From contig NC_089439.1 of NCBI RefSeq assembly GCF_026210795.1, positions 3,782,001 through 3,846,000 of the forward strand: a stretch of 64,000 bases of DNA, read 5' to 3'. The notes under the pieces are model-generated. The model worked only from the letters and a program-made list of their open reading frames with translations, searched no databases and was not told where the DNA came from. Position 1 is the stretch's first letter, and each line of letters begins with the position of its first letter. Origin of the DNA: Rhizophagus irregularis. Taxonomy: Eukaryota > Glomeromycota > Glomeromycetes > Glomerales > Glomeraceae. Position numbers and translations under genes: made by a program. Below are positions 33,967 through 46,600 of the stretch, piece after piece.

Positions 33967-36956
33967 ATGAAGAAGTTTAAATTTTGGCTTCTTTTAATAT
34001 GTCTTATTAGTTTATTCTTATTCTCACATAATAATGTTGTTATAGCCGAAGAAAGTGGTGAACAACAAGAAGAAGACTCAATAAAACAAGCCGTTAATGA
34101 AACTTCTGAAACTCCTAAATTTATTGTTCAAGGTGATGATAATAGTTATGGTTTTACCGAAGAAGAAACTGAAAAAATTAAAGTTACTGGAGAAAAATTT
34201 GAATTTCAGGTAGATAATTATATATTTATATTTTATCGGTGATCGTACTTTTAATTAATAAAATTTTTCATCGGTGATCAAATTAATTGATCAAATTAAT
34301 TAATCAAATTATTTTAATTATTTTTATAGACTGAAGTTAGTCGATTGATGAAACTTATCATCAATTCATTATATAAGACACGTGAAATTTTCCTAAGAGA
34401 ACTTATTTCCAATGGTAAAAATAATTTATTTTATTCATTTTATTCACAATTTTTTTTTATTTTATCAACTATAATCTTTCTAAAATTCTTTCTTTTTTTT
34501 TTATTTACTTTTTTATTTTAATTTAGCTTCTGATGCTATTGATAAGATAAGATTCTTATCACTTACAGATCCAAATGCATTAGAAGGTGCTTCAACTTTA
34601 AACATAACAATTTGGGCTGATAAACAAAATAAAATTTTAACAATTGCAGATAGTGGTATAGGAATGACCAAGAAACAACTTATAGAAAATCTTGGTACAA
34701 TAGCAAAATCAGGAACATCAGAATTTTTAAATGCTTTTGAAGAAAATAAAGCTGATATGAATTTAATAGGACAATTTGGTGTAGGATTTTATTCTGTATT
34801 TTTAGTTGCTGATAAAGTAATTGTTACAACAAAAAATAATAATGAAGATAAACAATATATTTGGGAATCAACAGCTGTTAATGATTTTACTATAGCTGAA
34901 GATCCTAGAGGAAATACATTAGGTCGTGGTACTCAAATAAAATTATTTCTCAAAGATGACGCTCTTGAATTTCTTGAGGATAGTACTTTACGTGGTCTTA
35001 TCTTGAAATATTCTGAATTTATTAATTTTCCAATTTGGTTATGGACAACACAATCTCAAGTTGTTGAGTATAAAGAATTAGATGATGATGCAGATAAAAA
35101 TAAAGAATCTACTGATGACAAGAAAGAAAATGATGATTTAGATCAACCTGAAGTTGAAGATGCTGACAAACCTGAAGAGAAAAAAGAAAGGAAAACTAAA
35201 ACTATTGAAGTACCAGGATGGGAACTTATGAACACTCAAAAACCTCTTTGGACTCGTGATCCAAAGAACATTACTGATTTCGAATATGAGAAGTTCTATA
35301 TGTCATTCGCGAAAGATAGTAATTTACCTCTCGCTTGGACTCATTTTAAGGTGTGTAATAAATTTTATAAACCATCTGTTCACCAAACAATAAAAATTAA
35401 AACTTTTTTATTAATAAAAAAACTTTTAATTTTGTAGGCTGAAGGAGAAGTTGAATTTAAGTCTATCGTGTATATTCCAGGCAAAGCTCCAGAAGGTCTT
35501 TACCAAAAAGTTCAAGATTTCTCTCGTAATGTGAAATTATTCGTAAAACGCGTATTTATCACCGATGAATTCCTTGATTTCGTTCCAAAATATTTGGCGT
35601 TCATTCGCGCCATTATCGACGCCGATGATTTACCTTTGAACGTGTCACGTGAAACCCTTCAACAACATAGAACTCTTCAATTAATTAAGAAACGTGTCAT
35701 TAAAAAAGCTTTAGATTTAATTACAGATTTATCAAAGGATGAAGAAAAATTCACAACCTTCTTGAGTGAATTTGGTACGAGCTTGAAAATTGGAGCTATT
35801 GAAGACAATAAAAATCGTAAAAAGATAGCACAAGTATTAAGATTCCCAAGTTCATATGAAGGATCAAATTCAACCACACTTGATGATTATATTAGTAGAA
35901 TGAAAAAAGGACAAGATAGCATGTACTTTATCACCGGAGCTTCTGTCGAAGAAGTTCAAAACTCTCCTTTTGTTGAAGGATTAGTTGCAAGAGGTTATGA
36001 AGTTTTATATATGGTTGAACCTATTGATGAAATGTTGGTTCAACATATGCCCGGTCATGGTGGTAAAATGTTCAAAAATGTTGCCAAAGGTGAATTCAAA
36101 TTTGGAGATGATGATTTGGCTGAACTTGAACAATTGAAAACTAAATTCACCAAGTTGATTGATGAAATGCAATCTACTCTTAGCGATCAAGTTGAAAAAA
36201 GTAAGAAAAATTTTCCTATTTTATTTTTTATTTTATTTTTTTATCCATCTTACCACGTTATATTTATTTTTTGTTTACTCTTTGTAGTTCAAGTTTCTGC
36301 ACGTCTTACGACATCACCTTGTGCTGTTGTCGCTACCGATTGGGGTTGGACTGGACACATGGAAAAGATTATGGCCGGTAATGAATTTGAACTTTATTTT
36401 AAAATTGTTTAACTGGACTGATTTATACTTTATGTGTGCATCATTATTAATTAATAAAAAACTTTGGTTACTTGTTTATAAAAATAGCTCAACCTTTCAA
36501 ACAAGAAAATCCTTTATTAAAAGAGTTTTATGCTAAACAAAAGAAAATTCTTGAAATTAATCCTAATCATCCATTAATTATTGGATTATTGGATAAAGCT
36601 GAAAATGAGTCCTTTGATGCAAATACTAGAGAGATGGTTCGTGTATTATATGAAACTACATTAATTCGATCTGGATATTCACTTAAAGATAATTTAAAGT
36701 AAGTATTTTTTTTTTTAATGTGAATTTAAAATTTAAACTAATTATAATAATTTTATATAGATATGCCGCACGTGTTGAAAAAATTATTCGATCAAATTTG
36801 GGAGTTGACCTTAACGCGGAAGCTGAGGTTAATGTTACACCTGCGGAAGAAGCTGACAAAGATGAAAATAAAGGAAAAACTGAAACCACGGATTTATTTG
36901 AAGAACAAGATGAAGAAGAATCTGACCCTACTAAACCTTCTAGAGATGAATTATAA
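33967..36956 (+). CDS. HSP90B1: Endoplasmin/GRP94, ER Hsp90
   Basis: Seven exons (33967-34209, 34330-34414, 34527-35350, 35438-36200, 36288-36377, 36488-36698, 36761-36956) total 2412 bases, giving 803 residues. A signal peptide is visible ([17 protein letters not shown], about residues 4-20). The GHKL ATPase N-domain has [30 protein letters not shown] and GQFGVGFYS. An acidic linker (about 35085-35200) precedes the middle domain with VPGWELMN and [15 protein letters not shown], which carries the catalytic-arm Arg. The dimerization domain begins near [15 protein letters not shown], and the chain ends SRDEL, an ER-retrieval signal. The ATP-driven chaperone should act in the ER lumen on secretory and membrane proteins. 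A heat-shock element lies upstream. Yeasts lack this gene, so its retention fits an early-diverging fungal lineage. Confidence 0.97.
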
Positions 36957-37987
36957 ACATTATAACTTTTTAAATATATATATATATAGTATAATGCATT
37001 TTGTAGATTATAATAATTTAACGAAATTTAATTTAACGAAATAAAAAAAAAAAAAATAAACATAAATAAATTAATTTTTGAAGTTCTCGAATATCTCTCA
37101 ATTTTTATAAGATTTGAACCTTTTTTTGAAATGTTGTTTGTTGACTTGCTGTCTAAGAAAACTTTTCATAAATTTTACATTACGTTAATCATTAATGCTA
37201 TCAAACGTGTAAAGTTAATCGTCGGTCGTCCTTTATCTGTTATATACGTATAAATGAAAGCATAAAAAAAAAAGACGAATTATGTTATAAAACTTGTATT
37301 AATCTCCTTTTAAATTGGACTGTTTGAACTTAATAATTTACTTCAAAATAATAAAAAAACTCTCACAAAAAGATCAATTCGGTATACTACAAATATTTTA
37401 AAAAATGAATTTTTTATCTTTTAACTCGACCAGCACTATAAAATTGCTTAAATTCGTGATGCAAATTCAGTGGTGATACAAATAAATCAATCCCATAATT
37501 TTCTGAAAATTTAAATTTTAGGGTTATATAAACTTGCACATACAGGTACATATGTCGGTCAATTTGGCAGTTGACTGTAGCTCTGCTTCTGGAGGACAGG
37601 GTGGTGGAATAATCCTCATTTGGATCCACAATCCCTGGCGCCGCACGTTGATGGTAGTGTCTCATTTGAACTTAGTGTGAACATTCTGGCTTATTTGTAA
37701 ATTTGGGCTAGGAGGTTCTTAAATAGCGGGGAATTGCCCGAGGCTGGAAACAGAGCAGGGAAAACTCGCAGCACCCAGTGGCAGTGAGATTGCACACTTG
37801 AGTGATTGGTTGTCAGGATTGCCGAGTGAGATGGTTGGACTGCTATCCGACTAAATATATATTTTTTTTTATCCTTTATGATAAATCGTGTGACACATGA
37901 CATGATAATCAATAAAATTTTAGACGCGTTACTTTTTTTTACTCTAATTATCTCTCAACGTTCTCTCTCAAAATAATTTTAATAATC
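36957..37987. other. Spacer between GRP94 and the MutL gene
   Basis: The first 400 bp are AT-rich. From about 37540 to 37860 there is a GC-richer, non-coding patch. Open frames in it are short and unconvincing. Its right end holds the tRNA-Ser-like sequence listed next. The patch may be a SINE-like or ncRNA-derived repeat. Confidence 0.5.
37812..37851 (+). ncRNA. tRNA-Ser(GCT)-like 5' half
   Basis: GTCAGGATTGCCGAGTG resembles the acceptor and D-arm start of serine/leucine tRNAs, including the A-box. It is followed by TTGGACTGCTATCCGAC, close to the anticodon arm of tRNA-Ser(GCT) (TTGGA-CTGCTAA-TCCAA), with one loop base missing. No variable arm, T arm or B-box follows, so it is at best a relic or a tRNA-derived repeat end. 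Confidence 0.35.
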
Positions 37988-40900
37988 ATGATTCGTCCAT
38001 TAGATGATACTACTGTAAGACGAATTTCAAGTGGTCAAGTTATCACTAAAGTAGAAGATGTAGTTAAAGAACTGGTCGAGTAAATATACGATTTTACACG
38101 TATAACATTTTCAACTTTTTTTTTTCACATTAAAATATAAAGTAAAAAAACGGTTCTTTTTTCTTTATTAAAAAAATAATAATAATAAAAAAGGAATTCT
38201 ATCGATGCAGAATCAACTTCTATCGAAGTTAAATTAGTTGGTGACGGATTAACTTCCATTACCGTAAGTATTATTATTTTTTACAATAATTCACGTTTAG
38301 ATATTAAAGTAGAAATTTTAAATTTCTTTTTAAAGGTTAAGGATAATGGTGTAGGAATTCAGGAATGTGATAGACCAGCTATGGCAATGAGATATCATAC
38401 TTCAAAACTTTATAAATTTGAAGATTTAAACATTGTGGAAACTTATGGTTTTCGAGGTAAAGAATAAATAGTAAATTGTTAAATCATTTTCATAATATGA
38501 TTGATTAATCTATTTTATCTTTCTTTTTTTTTTAAAAAAAAAAAAGGTGAGGCTCTTAATTCAATTTGTGCTGTGACAGAATCGACACAAATAATTACAA
38601 AAACTGAAAATGATCCTGTTGCAACTCTTTACACACTTGATCGTTCTGGAAAGATATTGGAGTAAGCAACATCACATTTTTTTTTCGAAAAGTAATACGT
38701 TAAATTGGGTTAATATATTAAATTTTAATTTATATTGAAAGTGAAAAATCAATGGGATCAAGTCCGGGAACAACAGTTATAGCCGTAAAACTATTCTCAA
38801 ATATTCCAGTTAGAAGACAAGTAGCACAAAAAAGTACTTCAACAGGAAAAAATGTTCAAAATATTTTAATAACTTATGCATTAGCGCATCCACATATAAG
38901 ATTTTCTTTAAAACAAACTTATGAAAATAATTCAAAAATAAAATTTAAAGAGGGTGATTGGATACAACCTGCTATGAAAAATACGATGGATGCTATAATA
39001 AAACTTTTCGGTAGTGAATTAGCTAATGATGTTCAATTTTGTGTATGGAGTTCAGATGCCGAATTAATTGGAACCTCTGAAAATGGGAATGTTGATGATG
39101 ATAATAATAGTAATAATCTTAATAATACTCAACAATTCATTATTACCCTTGAAGCTGTTTTGCCAAATCCTGATGCTGACCCATACATAATTTTCAAAAA
39201 TGGGAAAACTTTTATTTATGTAAATAATCGACCCGTGACAACAAATAGAGGAGAAACAAAAAGCCTTGTATCAATGGTAAAATCCGTTTACAATGAAATT
39301 GCACGTCAGAATGGATGGAAAGGTAACATCGTAATAGTAATGTTGGATTTATGATCATCTCCATTTATACTAATGAATATTTCCATATATTTATTATGAT
39401 GTAGGAAACCCGAAGACACCATTTATGTTGATTAACATTAAATTACCAACTTGGGCTTATGATAGTACGTTGTAATCAATTACAACAACGTATTGTTAAA
39501 CATTAAGAATAACACTTATCAAAGTGATTATTATATTATAGTTAATGTTGAACCGAGCAAGAACGTTGCGCTCTTTCATTATGGAGAACGTTTAGTGGAA
39601 ACTGTTAGTAACTTGTTGGAAATGATTTATAATCCAAGTAATCAACAAAAAGAACAAAATACAAGCATTGCTAAAGATGTTGATCAACCTGTTGAATCGG
39701 TTATTGATGACGATGAGATGAATGAGTAATTAATACCATTAATACTGATTTAGTAAAATTTAATTTATATATAATTAATACTTGGTATTTCTTTTTTTAA
39801 GCAACGAAAATGTTCATGTTGAAGAAATAACCGTAGATCAATTAGAGAGAATTCTAACAAAAACATCCGATAATCTAATCAAAGATGATCACACTATACC
39901 GTCAGAATTATACGTGCAAACGGATAATTTACCTGAAAATGATGATCAATTGTTATATTCACCTTCTCATTCTGAATCTTCATATAGAAATTGTCAACGC
40001 GCGTCTGGAACACCACCACCAATTCACGATCATGAAGCTGCAGAGACATTAATTATGATTTCAGGTGTTCAGAGTACGGAAAAGCCAACAAGTAAAGATA
40101 TGAGGCAATATATGAGACAAGAAATTCATCCAGTTAGAGACGATAAAGTCAAACAAAGAATGAATGATCATGAATTTAGAAAAAGAAATAATGTCACGAA
40201 GAAAAACGATCATAAAAGCTCGAATACTAAAGATGGAAGTATTGATAACTGGTTAAGGAATTGTCAAACACAAGATGTTGACATTTCGCATACTCCGCCT
40301 TATGATGAGCCGCAAACAATTAATCCCGAGGATGATGATGAGCAAGGAAATAATTTTACTCGGTCGCCACCTCGCAATCCACACATTTACACGGAGTTAT
40401 CATCTTACAATAATCTTAATTCTGGAGATTCGAGAGATCCATCTCGTAATGTAACAAGAGATACTTATAATAACGAGTTATTGCCCCAAAATAATAGGAA
40501 ATCCGGAGATCTTTTATTAACACCTCCGAGTAGTAAATCTATTGTACGAGATATTGCGCTACAACCTACTACCCATACAAACAATTTATATGAACGTCCG
40601 CATGGTAACGTTGCAAATTCTAGAAATGATCAAGGAACACAATTAGAGATTGACTCTGATGATCCTTTTGTGGATGATGCAACGGCTAAAAGAGTCAGTA
40701 ATGACATCGTCAATGATGATACTGCAGAGCCTATACATAAACGTCCAAGAATTGATAACATGAATGATAATATGGGAATTGTTTTTGCTCCTGAGACATC
40801 TGAAAACGATGTAATCGAATTTGAAGGTCATGATTCTACGATATTATTACACGAAAATGATAACATTTTGCAATCAGAATCTGAAGTTGATATTAACTCT

Positions 40901-42249
40901 AATCAGTTGAATAATGAAAATAATGGTCAATCACAAAGGAAAGAGATGGGGGTTCGAACTATTGCAATAGGACAACCTACAATTGATGATTTACTTAAAT
41001 CCGGTGCTATAAAAATTTCACAGGATACAAATAATAAAAATATGGCCACGAATGTAAATGCTCAGTTACAACAACTTAAGAAAAAATCAGCAAATGATAA
41101 TCGCCTTACAAGTTCATTGACTGATGTTCTTAATCAGGAATTAAAATTGAAGTTTAATAAATTAAAGGTCATGGAAAGAAATAAAACTACTTTTTGCAAT
41201 CAAATTGGATATTCTTTATCTTGCTTCAATAAATTGGATTATGGGATGTGGACGGTAACAAGAAAATTTAACGAAAATTTTATGGATATTTTAATGGTGC
41301 ACGGAGAAAGGTATGAATCACTATTTGCAAAATCTTTTTATTTTTAAATGCTCTATTTTAACTTATAAACTATTAATTACTTTATTGAGATAGAATACGC
41401 GAATTAGTCACCTTAGAAACATTGGTAACTTCCACGGAATTAAATCCAACTAGAAAATTGCTTAATCCTATTGATGTGACCATCGAGTAAGTTTTTTTTG
41501 AGAATCGTTTGGTTCATTATAACATCTTTAATTTTTCGTGTTTTATTTTTTTCTTTTAATTTGTGATTTTTAAACAAAAAGGCAACTCGGATCTGTTCAA
41601 GTAATTGAATGTTTAAAGCGCCTTACATTCGATCAAATACCAGATGAAAGTGGTGCAGGTATTTGGTGGAATATGGTCACACAAAAATGTCTTACATCAA
41701 ACGGCATCAAAGTTAGGTGGCGTGAAGATAGTAAGTATAGTAAGTTCAGACGTAAATTTTTTTTTCTGGATATACAGTCGCCAATTCACTTTATTTAATA
41801 CTATAGATAACAGCAAGATATACATACAGCTTACGCATATATCACCACTTGTTCAATTTGCCACCGCAGTTGAATATTTCGTACACTTAATGAAACATCT
41901 TTGTTGTTTGAATGCGGATAATGACAAAGATATACCTTTTGTAAATACAAGAGCGCGACTTACTATGCAAATACTTGCAAGAGAAGCAAGACAAATGGTT
42001 AAACATGAAGATTGGACAATTAATAAACGGGATGATGAAATGAAACAAAGAGTAAAAGATGCTACTGCTCATTTAATGCATAGAATTAAAGATTTCGGAT
42101 GTAATTCTCCTGATAGGCAAGATGATGAAATTGATGAACTAACACCTTTTGCTATGGTACAAAAGAAGAATGATGAGGAGGTTTGGTATAATGGCGAGAT
42201 GGTTGTGAAAGTATTATGGAAAAATATCGAAGAAGTAAATTCACAGTAA
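37988..42249 (+). CDS. PMS1: MutL homologue of the PMS1/MLH2 type
   Basis: Eleven exons (37988-38079, 38194-38263, 38336-38456, 38547-38661, 38742-39322, 39405-39464, 39542-39725, 39802-41310, 41394-41486, 41582-41730, 41807-42249) total 3417 bases, giving 1138 residues. GHKL motifs are in order: VKELVENSIDA, DNGVGI, YGFRGEAL and GTTV. The MutL transducer follows with YVNNRPVT and AYDINVEPSKN. MAMRYHTSKL resembles human PMS1 (yeast Mlh2) more than PMS2. Exon 8 encodes a long, disordered Asn/Asp-rich linker and a conserved-looking FNKLDYGMWTV segment. The C-terminus has QLGSVQVIECLKRLTFDQIP, and no DQHAxxE endonuclease motif was seen. It probably dimerises with MLH1 in mismatch repair or meiotic recombination. 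PMS1 is used here in the human naming sense. Confidence 0.9.
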
Positions 42250-42414
42250 TTTTATTTCAATATATAGATAAACAACGAGGGATCAAAGTAATGAACTTTA
42301 ATTGAATATAGGAATAATAAATGCTAATATAATAACAAACTATTAAGTTTTATTTAATTCGTCATTTTTACATATTATATTATTTGTTATACTTTTTTTA
42401 AAAAATTGATTAAA

Positions 42415-42878
42415 TTAATTATGTCTAAAGAATTTCATTCCCAACCAATTAAAAAATACTGCATATATTGTTACCGGTAATGTAAGTGGAACTAAAAGAC
42501 AATAATATTCATCCTTTTTGATCCAATCGAGCGTCTATATTAAATAAACAAAATCAATAAATAATTTTTAAAAACCAAGTAAAAATGAGTAGGAATCAAA
42601 CTAACTTAATTTACCTTATTTCCGGTTTCTGGAACAAATTTACTAACAACAATAGCATACATACTAAATACAAAAATAAAATAAGCAGCAAATAAAAGAA
42701 ACCAACCCCATAATGCAGTAGTATCAGGTTCAAGTTGAGAAATACGTCTAGTTGATTTTCTAGTGTAAGTAGGTGTATGAAATTGTCCCTCTATATTATG
42801 CTCATGTGAAATAGTAGTATTATCTTGAAAGGAAAGTTGAGAAGAAGAAGTGGCAGTGGATTTAGAGTTATTTGACAT
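42415..42878 (-). CDS. PIGY: PIG-Y/Eri1, GPI-GlcNAc transferase subunit
   Basis: Two exons: 42878-42615 and 42534-42415, with an 80 bp gt...ag intron; 127 residues. The N-terminus is Ser/Thr-rich and cytosolic-looking. The first membrane span is WGWFLLFAAYFIFVFSMYAI and the second LLVPLTLPVTIYAVFFNWLG. The C-terminus GMKFFRHN matches the PIG-Y ending GIKLFRHN, which is the basis of the call. It should be a small subunit of the ER complex that adds GlcNAc to phosphatidylinositol in GPI-anchor synthesis. I chose the ATG at 42878 (AAAATGTCAAAT). An in-frame ATG 45 bp upstream would add 15 residues. The gene converges on the MutL gene with only 165 bp between stop codons. Confidence 0.8.
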
Positions 42879-42923
42879 TTTAATGAATGAATATTCACTA
42901 ATGATGTAATTTTTGAGTTTCAT

Positions 42924-43405
42924 AAAAATATGCAGATTTATTTGTACTACTTAATACACAATAAATTACCTGATTTCATGAATTTTACTTCTTATTACTC
43001 TTTCTTAATTATTCATTCCTATTATGATACTCCTCCTTAATCTATCATTTAATCCCCATTACATATGATTTACTATTACTCGTTATTATTAAAGCATATT
43101 CTTTATTGCTTATTTTTCGCTCTTTTATAAATCGCCATAAAATGAACGTTAAAGATTCAAATGTACGAGCATTGAATTGTACATTACTAAGTAAATTTTG
43201 ATGACAGCACTTTATAAAATTTGGTTCCGCCGATCTTTTTTTTTATGCGAGTTTTAACGCAACATTTCAAGTTTTCACTAGAAACATTTAGTACCCTAAA
43301 AAAATATAAAATGGCGAATAATGAATGCCCTTCCCCATTCTTTCCGTTTTCTTTTTTTCGGATAACCTTGTTTGTTATCAACTATACCTACTAGTTAAGT
43401 AAAAG
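42924..43405. other. Divergent intergenic region
   Basis: The 480 bp between the starts of PIGY (minus) and the astacin-like gene (plus) should hold both promoters. It is AT-rich with no clear TATA box or operator. A short minus frame at 43187-43381 is not convincing. Confidence 0.5.
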
Positions 43406-44388
43406 ATGGGTGAATTGAATTCAGACGTCTACATTAGAGATCCCCATATGCTATGGCAGAATGGAATCATACCTTATGAATTTAATAATAAAGTCATTAA
43501 TAATCTTCGACAATATGTTGAAATTGCAATGAAAGAAATTAGCAAAGTTAGCTCGATAAGATTTGTGAAGAGAACGGATCAACTTCACTTTATAGAAATT
43601 GTTGATAAAGGTGACTACTGAAGTTCTGTTGGTTTGTATATTTTACCTCTTTTTACTTGTATCTTAATTATATCTTAATATTAACGATAATAACTATGTT
43701 TCTTTTGCCCTTTTGCCTTTTATTTGACTAATGATAGGAAAACAAGGAGGAAAACAGGTAATTACTAAGCATATTTTGTCTTAATTCCCAATCGTTATCT
43801 CACTCTTCTTTCATTTCGTAGGAATTATCAGTTACCACAGGTTGGCAAAATCCAGTTGGTTCTGCTATACACAAATTACTCCATTCTTGTGGAATGTTCC
43901 ATGAAGTAATTATAATGAATATTTAAAAAAGTATTGTAGTTAAATTATTAGTACTAGTTCATTTTATAAATGTACATACATTATTTTTTATTAGCATTCC
44001 TGTCCTGTCAGAGACAAGTATGTGGTTGTTCGCCGAAACGGAGATTGCAACTATAAAAAACTTAAGTCATCTAACGTTAAGCGTTATTCTAAATATGACT
44101 TTGAGTCGATAATGCATTATCCTTTGACTTTATGCATGGATGTGAAGCCAGGAGTAAAAAAACCAAATTCTAAAATCGGTTTTTATTTCTACTTCTGTCT
44201 TTCCACTCACAGGTCAACGTGTAAAATTAAGCAAGGGTGATATAAAAGCAATCAATAAGCTTTATCCTAGCTGGTCATGCCTTCCCACACAAGATAACCA
44301 GAGAGGGAGGAGAGGGAAGACAAACACTTCAGAAAAAAGTTTTTACCGTGCGATGCAGAAAGGAGATCAAAAGAAAAAAAAAGAATAA
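43406..44388 (+). CDS. Astacin-like (M12A) protein lacking the catalytic Glu
   Basis: Five exons (43406-43610, 43738-43757, 43822-43905, 43995-44178, 44213-44388) total 669 bases, giving 222 residues. Exon 2 is only 20 bp and the last intron only 34 bp. LWQNGIIPYEF and SIRFVKRTDQLHFIEI are the astacin start. The zinc site reads HKLLHSCGMFHEH where active enzymes have HExxHxxGxxHE, so the three His ligands remain but the catalytic Glu is Lys. The Met-turn is SIMHYPL, and GQRVKLSKGDIKAINKLYP closes the domain. A basic tail follows. No signal peptide lies before the mature start, so an upstream exon may be missing. It is probably a non-proteolytic relative or an early pseudogene. Confidence 0.75.
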
Positions 44389-44987
44389 TTTCGATTAAAG
44401 GTAACCTTAATTTACAATTCGATTCTGTTAAGTTTTCATTTAGATTACTATTAATCCGATTTTTTATTATTACAGTAATTGTAATATTTCATATATAAGT
44501 GTTATCACAGAATTATTACAATCTATCACCATATACTGTTATAGTTATATATATAGATTTATTGTATATAGTTCTAATCTCTAAAATAAATTCACAATAG
44601 AAGACATTATGATTAATTTATGCCAAATTAATATTATAGCACTAGAAAACGTAGTGATAGTTTATTTCTCAAAAATAGCTAAAGATCCTATATATTATAC
44701 ACATCCATTTGAAGGTATTACAAACATTTTGTGATAAAAGTTTGTGTGTACAATATTGTTATGCGCAATAACTAAATATGCAAATAATATGGAGGAATTA
44801 TATTATAGTAGTGTTTAATGGGTTTAACTTACATATCCTATTTTTAATATAAAATAATTCCAATATTAATAAAATGAATCCAACATTAATATTAATCAAA
44901 CTATTATTAAAAATATATATTATTATTATTAGTAATAACAAAATTCTGCTTTTGGTAATTAGCATATAACTTTTCTGGCACAACAAT
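44389..44987. other. AT-rich intergenic region, no gene seen
   Basis: Only short A/T-rich frames and TATATA tracts; nothing assignable. Confidence 0.5.
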
Positions 44988-46353
44988 TTAAAAAGTGATT
45001 TCTTGATTTCTTACTAATTTTTCATAAAGCAAGTTCAGGCCAACCACCTTAATAGTATGATTTGTAGCAATAGTAATCCGAAAAAGCTTATTGGATGCAA
45101 CAATTGCATCAATTAAAGGAAAAGTTTTACTATCTAGTTGATAGTATTTACCATTTTCAATCAATGCAATATCAAGAAACTTGAGTATCTTATTCTGCTT
45201 ATTAAAATCTTCATGTAATAGAAAGATTTCAATCACTACCAGTTCTAGAAACAAACACAAAAAGATCCCCCTTTTTGAAATATCTGGTGAACAACCAGCT
45301 CAAAATAGCAACCAAAGTATGCATTATTAATACTTTCTTCACTTGCTTTGCATGCTTCTACTTCCACCTGTAATCATCTTATTATTAAACTTTTGAGCCT
45401 CTTATATATAATTTCTCCTACATAGTCAGATGTAAATTTTATAATTATTTTTGTATAGTATTCTTCAGAAATATATTCAACCTCGCTTTCATTTACAGTG
45501 CTTTCTTACTTTTCAAAACATTATCCTCCAGAATGTGTGTCCACATATGAACAAGTATATGACTCATGTTCTTCCTGCTATTACTTTGAATATTACTATT
45601 TGAAGTATCCTATAAAATATACCAAGGACTTTCTCCCCATTTCATATACAACTGACTAACCATATCTTTATTAAGATTATCAAAAAGCTTTTATTATTTA
45701 CAGTAATCAATTTCTTCTAAAAACTATACTGGTATGATTCATATGTTTACTGAGTTACCCTTATCAAAATCATGATAGTAACCCTTTATACTTTTCATCA
45801 AAATAACAAAATACTAATAAATTTATTTTGACAGATGTAATATATTTTGACAGACATAATTAATTCATAATAATTTTATAATAAATAATAAATTGGTCCG
45901 TTTACTGAAATATGATGTAATTAATTAGTAGAGAAATATATTGGTAAAGAAATAAGAATTGTCTTAACAACAGAAGCATTATTTGGTTTTTTTCCATCAA
46001 CAATACTATATATTAAATATTAGGTAATTTCTTATAGTTTTATACTTGAGAAACTTATTAAAATAGAAACTCTTACCTTCTTTAAAAAGGATAACATTAT
46101 TTTTTATAATATGGAGATTATATACAATCATTGCATTTTTTATCAGATAATTATAAAGTAAGTAATAACTGAAAAATGTTTTTCTGATTTCAAGATTACC
46201 CAAGATACGTAATTTTTTTATTTCATATTTTAAAATGGTTTTAAACAGATTTTTGTAATAATTATAAATAAACAGTTTTAATAATTGATTATTTAATCCA
46301 AAAAATTTGGTATCTTCAATTTGGCCAACTTTTAAAATCACTTGTTTTTGCAT
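44988..46353 (-). pseudogene. Decayed Crinkler-like NTPase gene
   Basis: Minus-strand pieces mirror the gene at 11.9-14.0 kb. LRILGNLEIRKTFFSYYLLY near 46200 corresponds to its LRITGNPGIGKTYFGYYLLY, with the P-loop already altered. IENGKYYQLDSKTFPLIDAI and TIKVVGLNLLYEKL near 45150-45050 correspond to its IENGKYCQPLEKNFPSCDSI and ILYNKL parts. It is much older than the other copy, broken many times and AT-shifted. Fossil. Confidence 0.65.
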
Positions 46354-46600
46354 TAAATTCCATATCTTTTAAAGTTTATATGTAATAAAAATAAATAAAT
46401 TAAATTATAACAGCAAAAAAATCAGTATAAGTATTAAAAGCTAAGTCAAATACTGTTTACTCATGTTAACTAAAATTATTACAATTCACTTACCAGCAAC
46501 AGGTTCTATGACAGTGCAAATGTATTTTTTGAACAAATTTAATAATAAAAAATAGGTAAAAAAAGCACAAAATTAGTACTAAGTCATAATATATATATAT

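Noticed and set aside
37414-37912. Two minus-strand genes between GRP94 and the MutL gene
   Set aside because: Both frames cover a GC-rich non-coding patch, and composition and tRNA-like content argue for an RNA-derived repeat.
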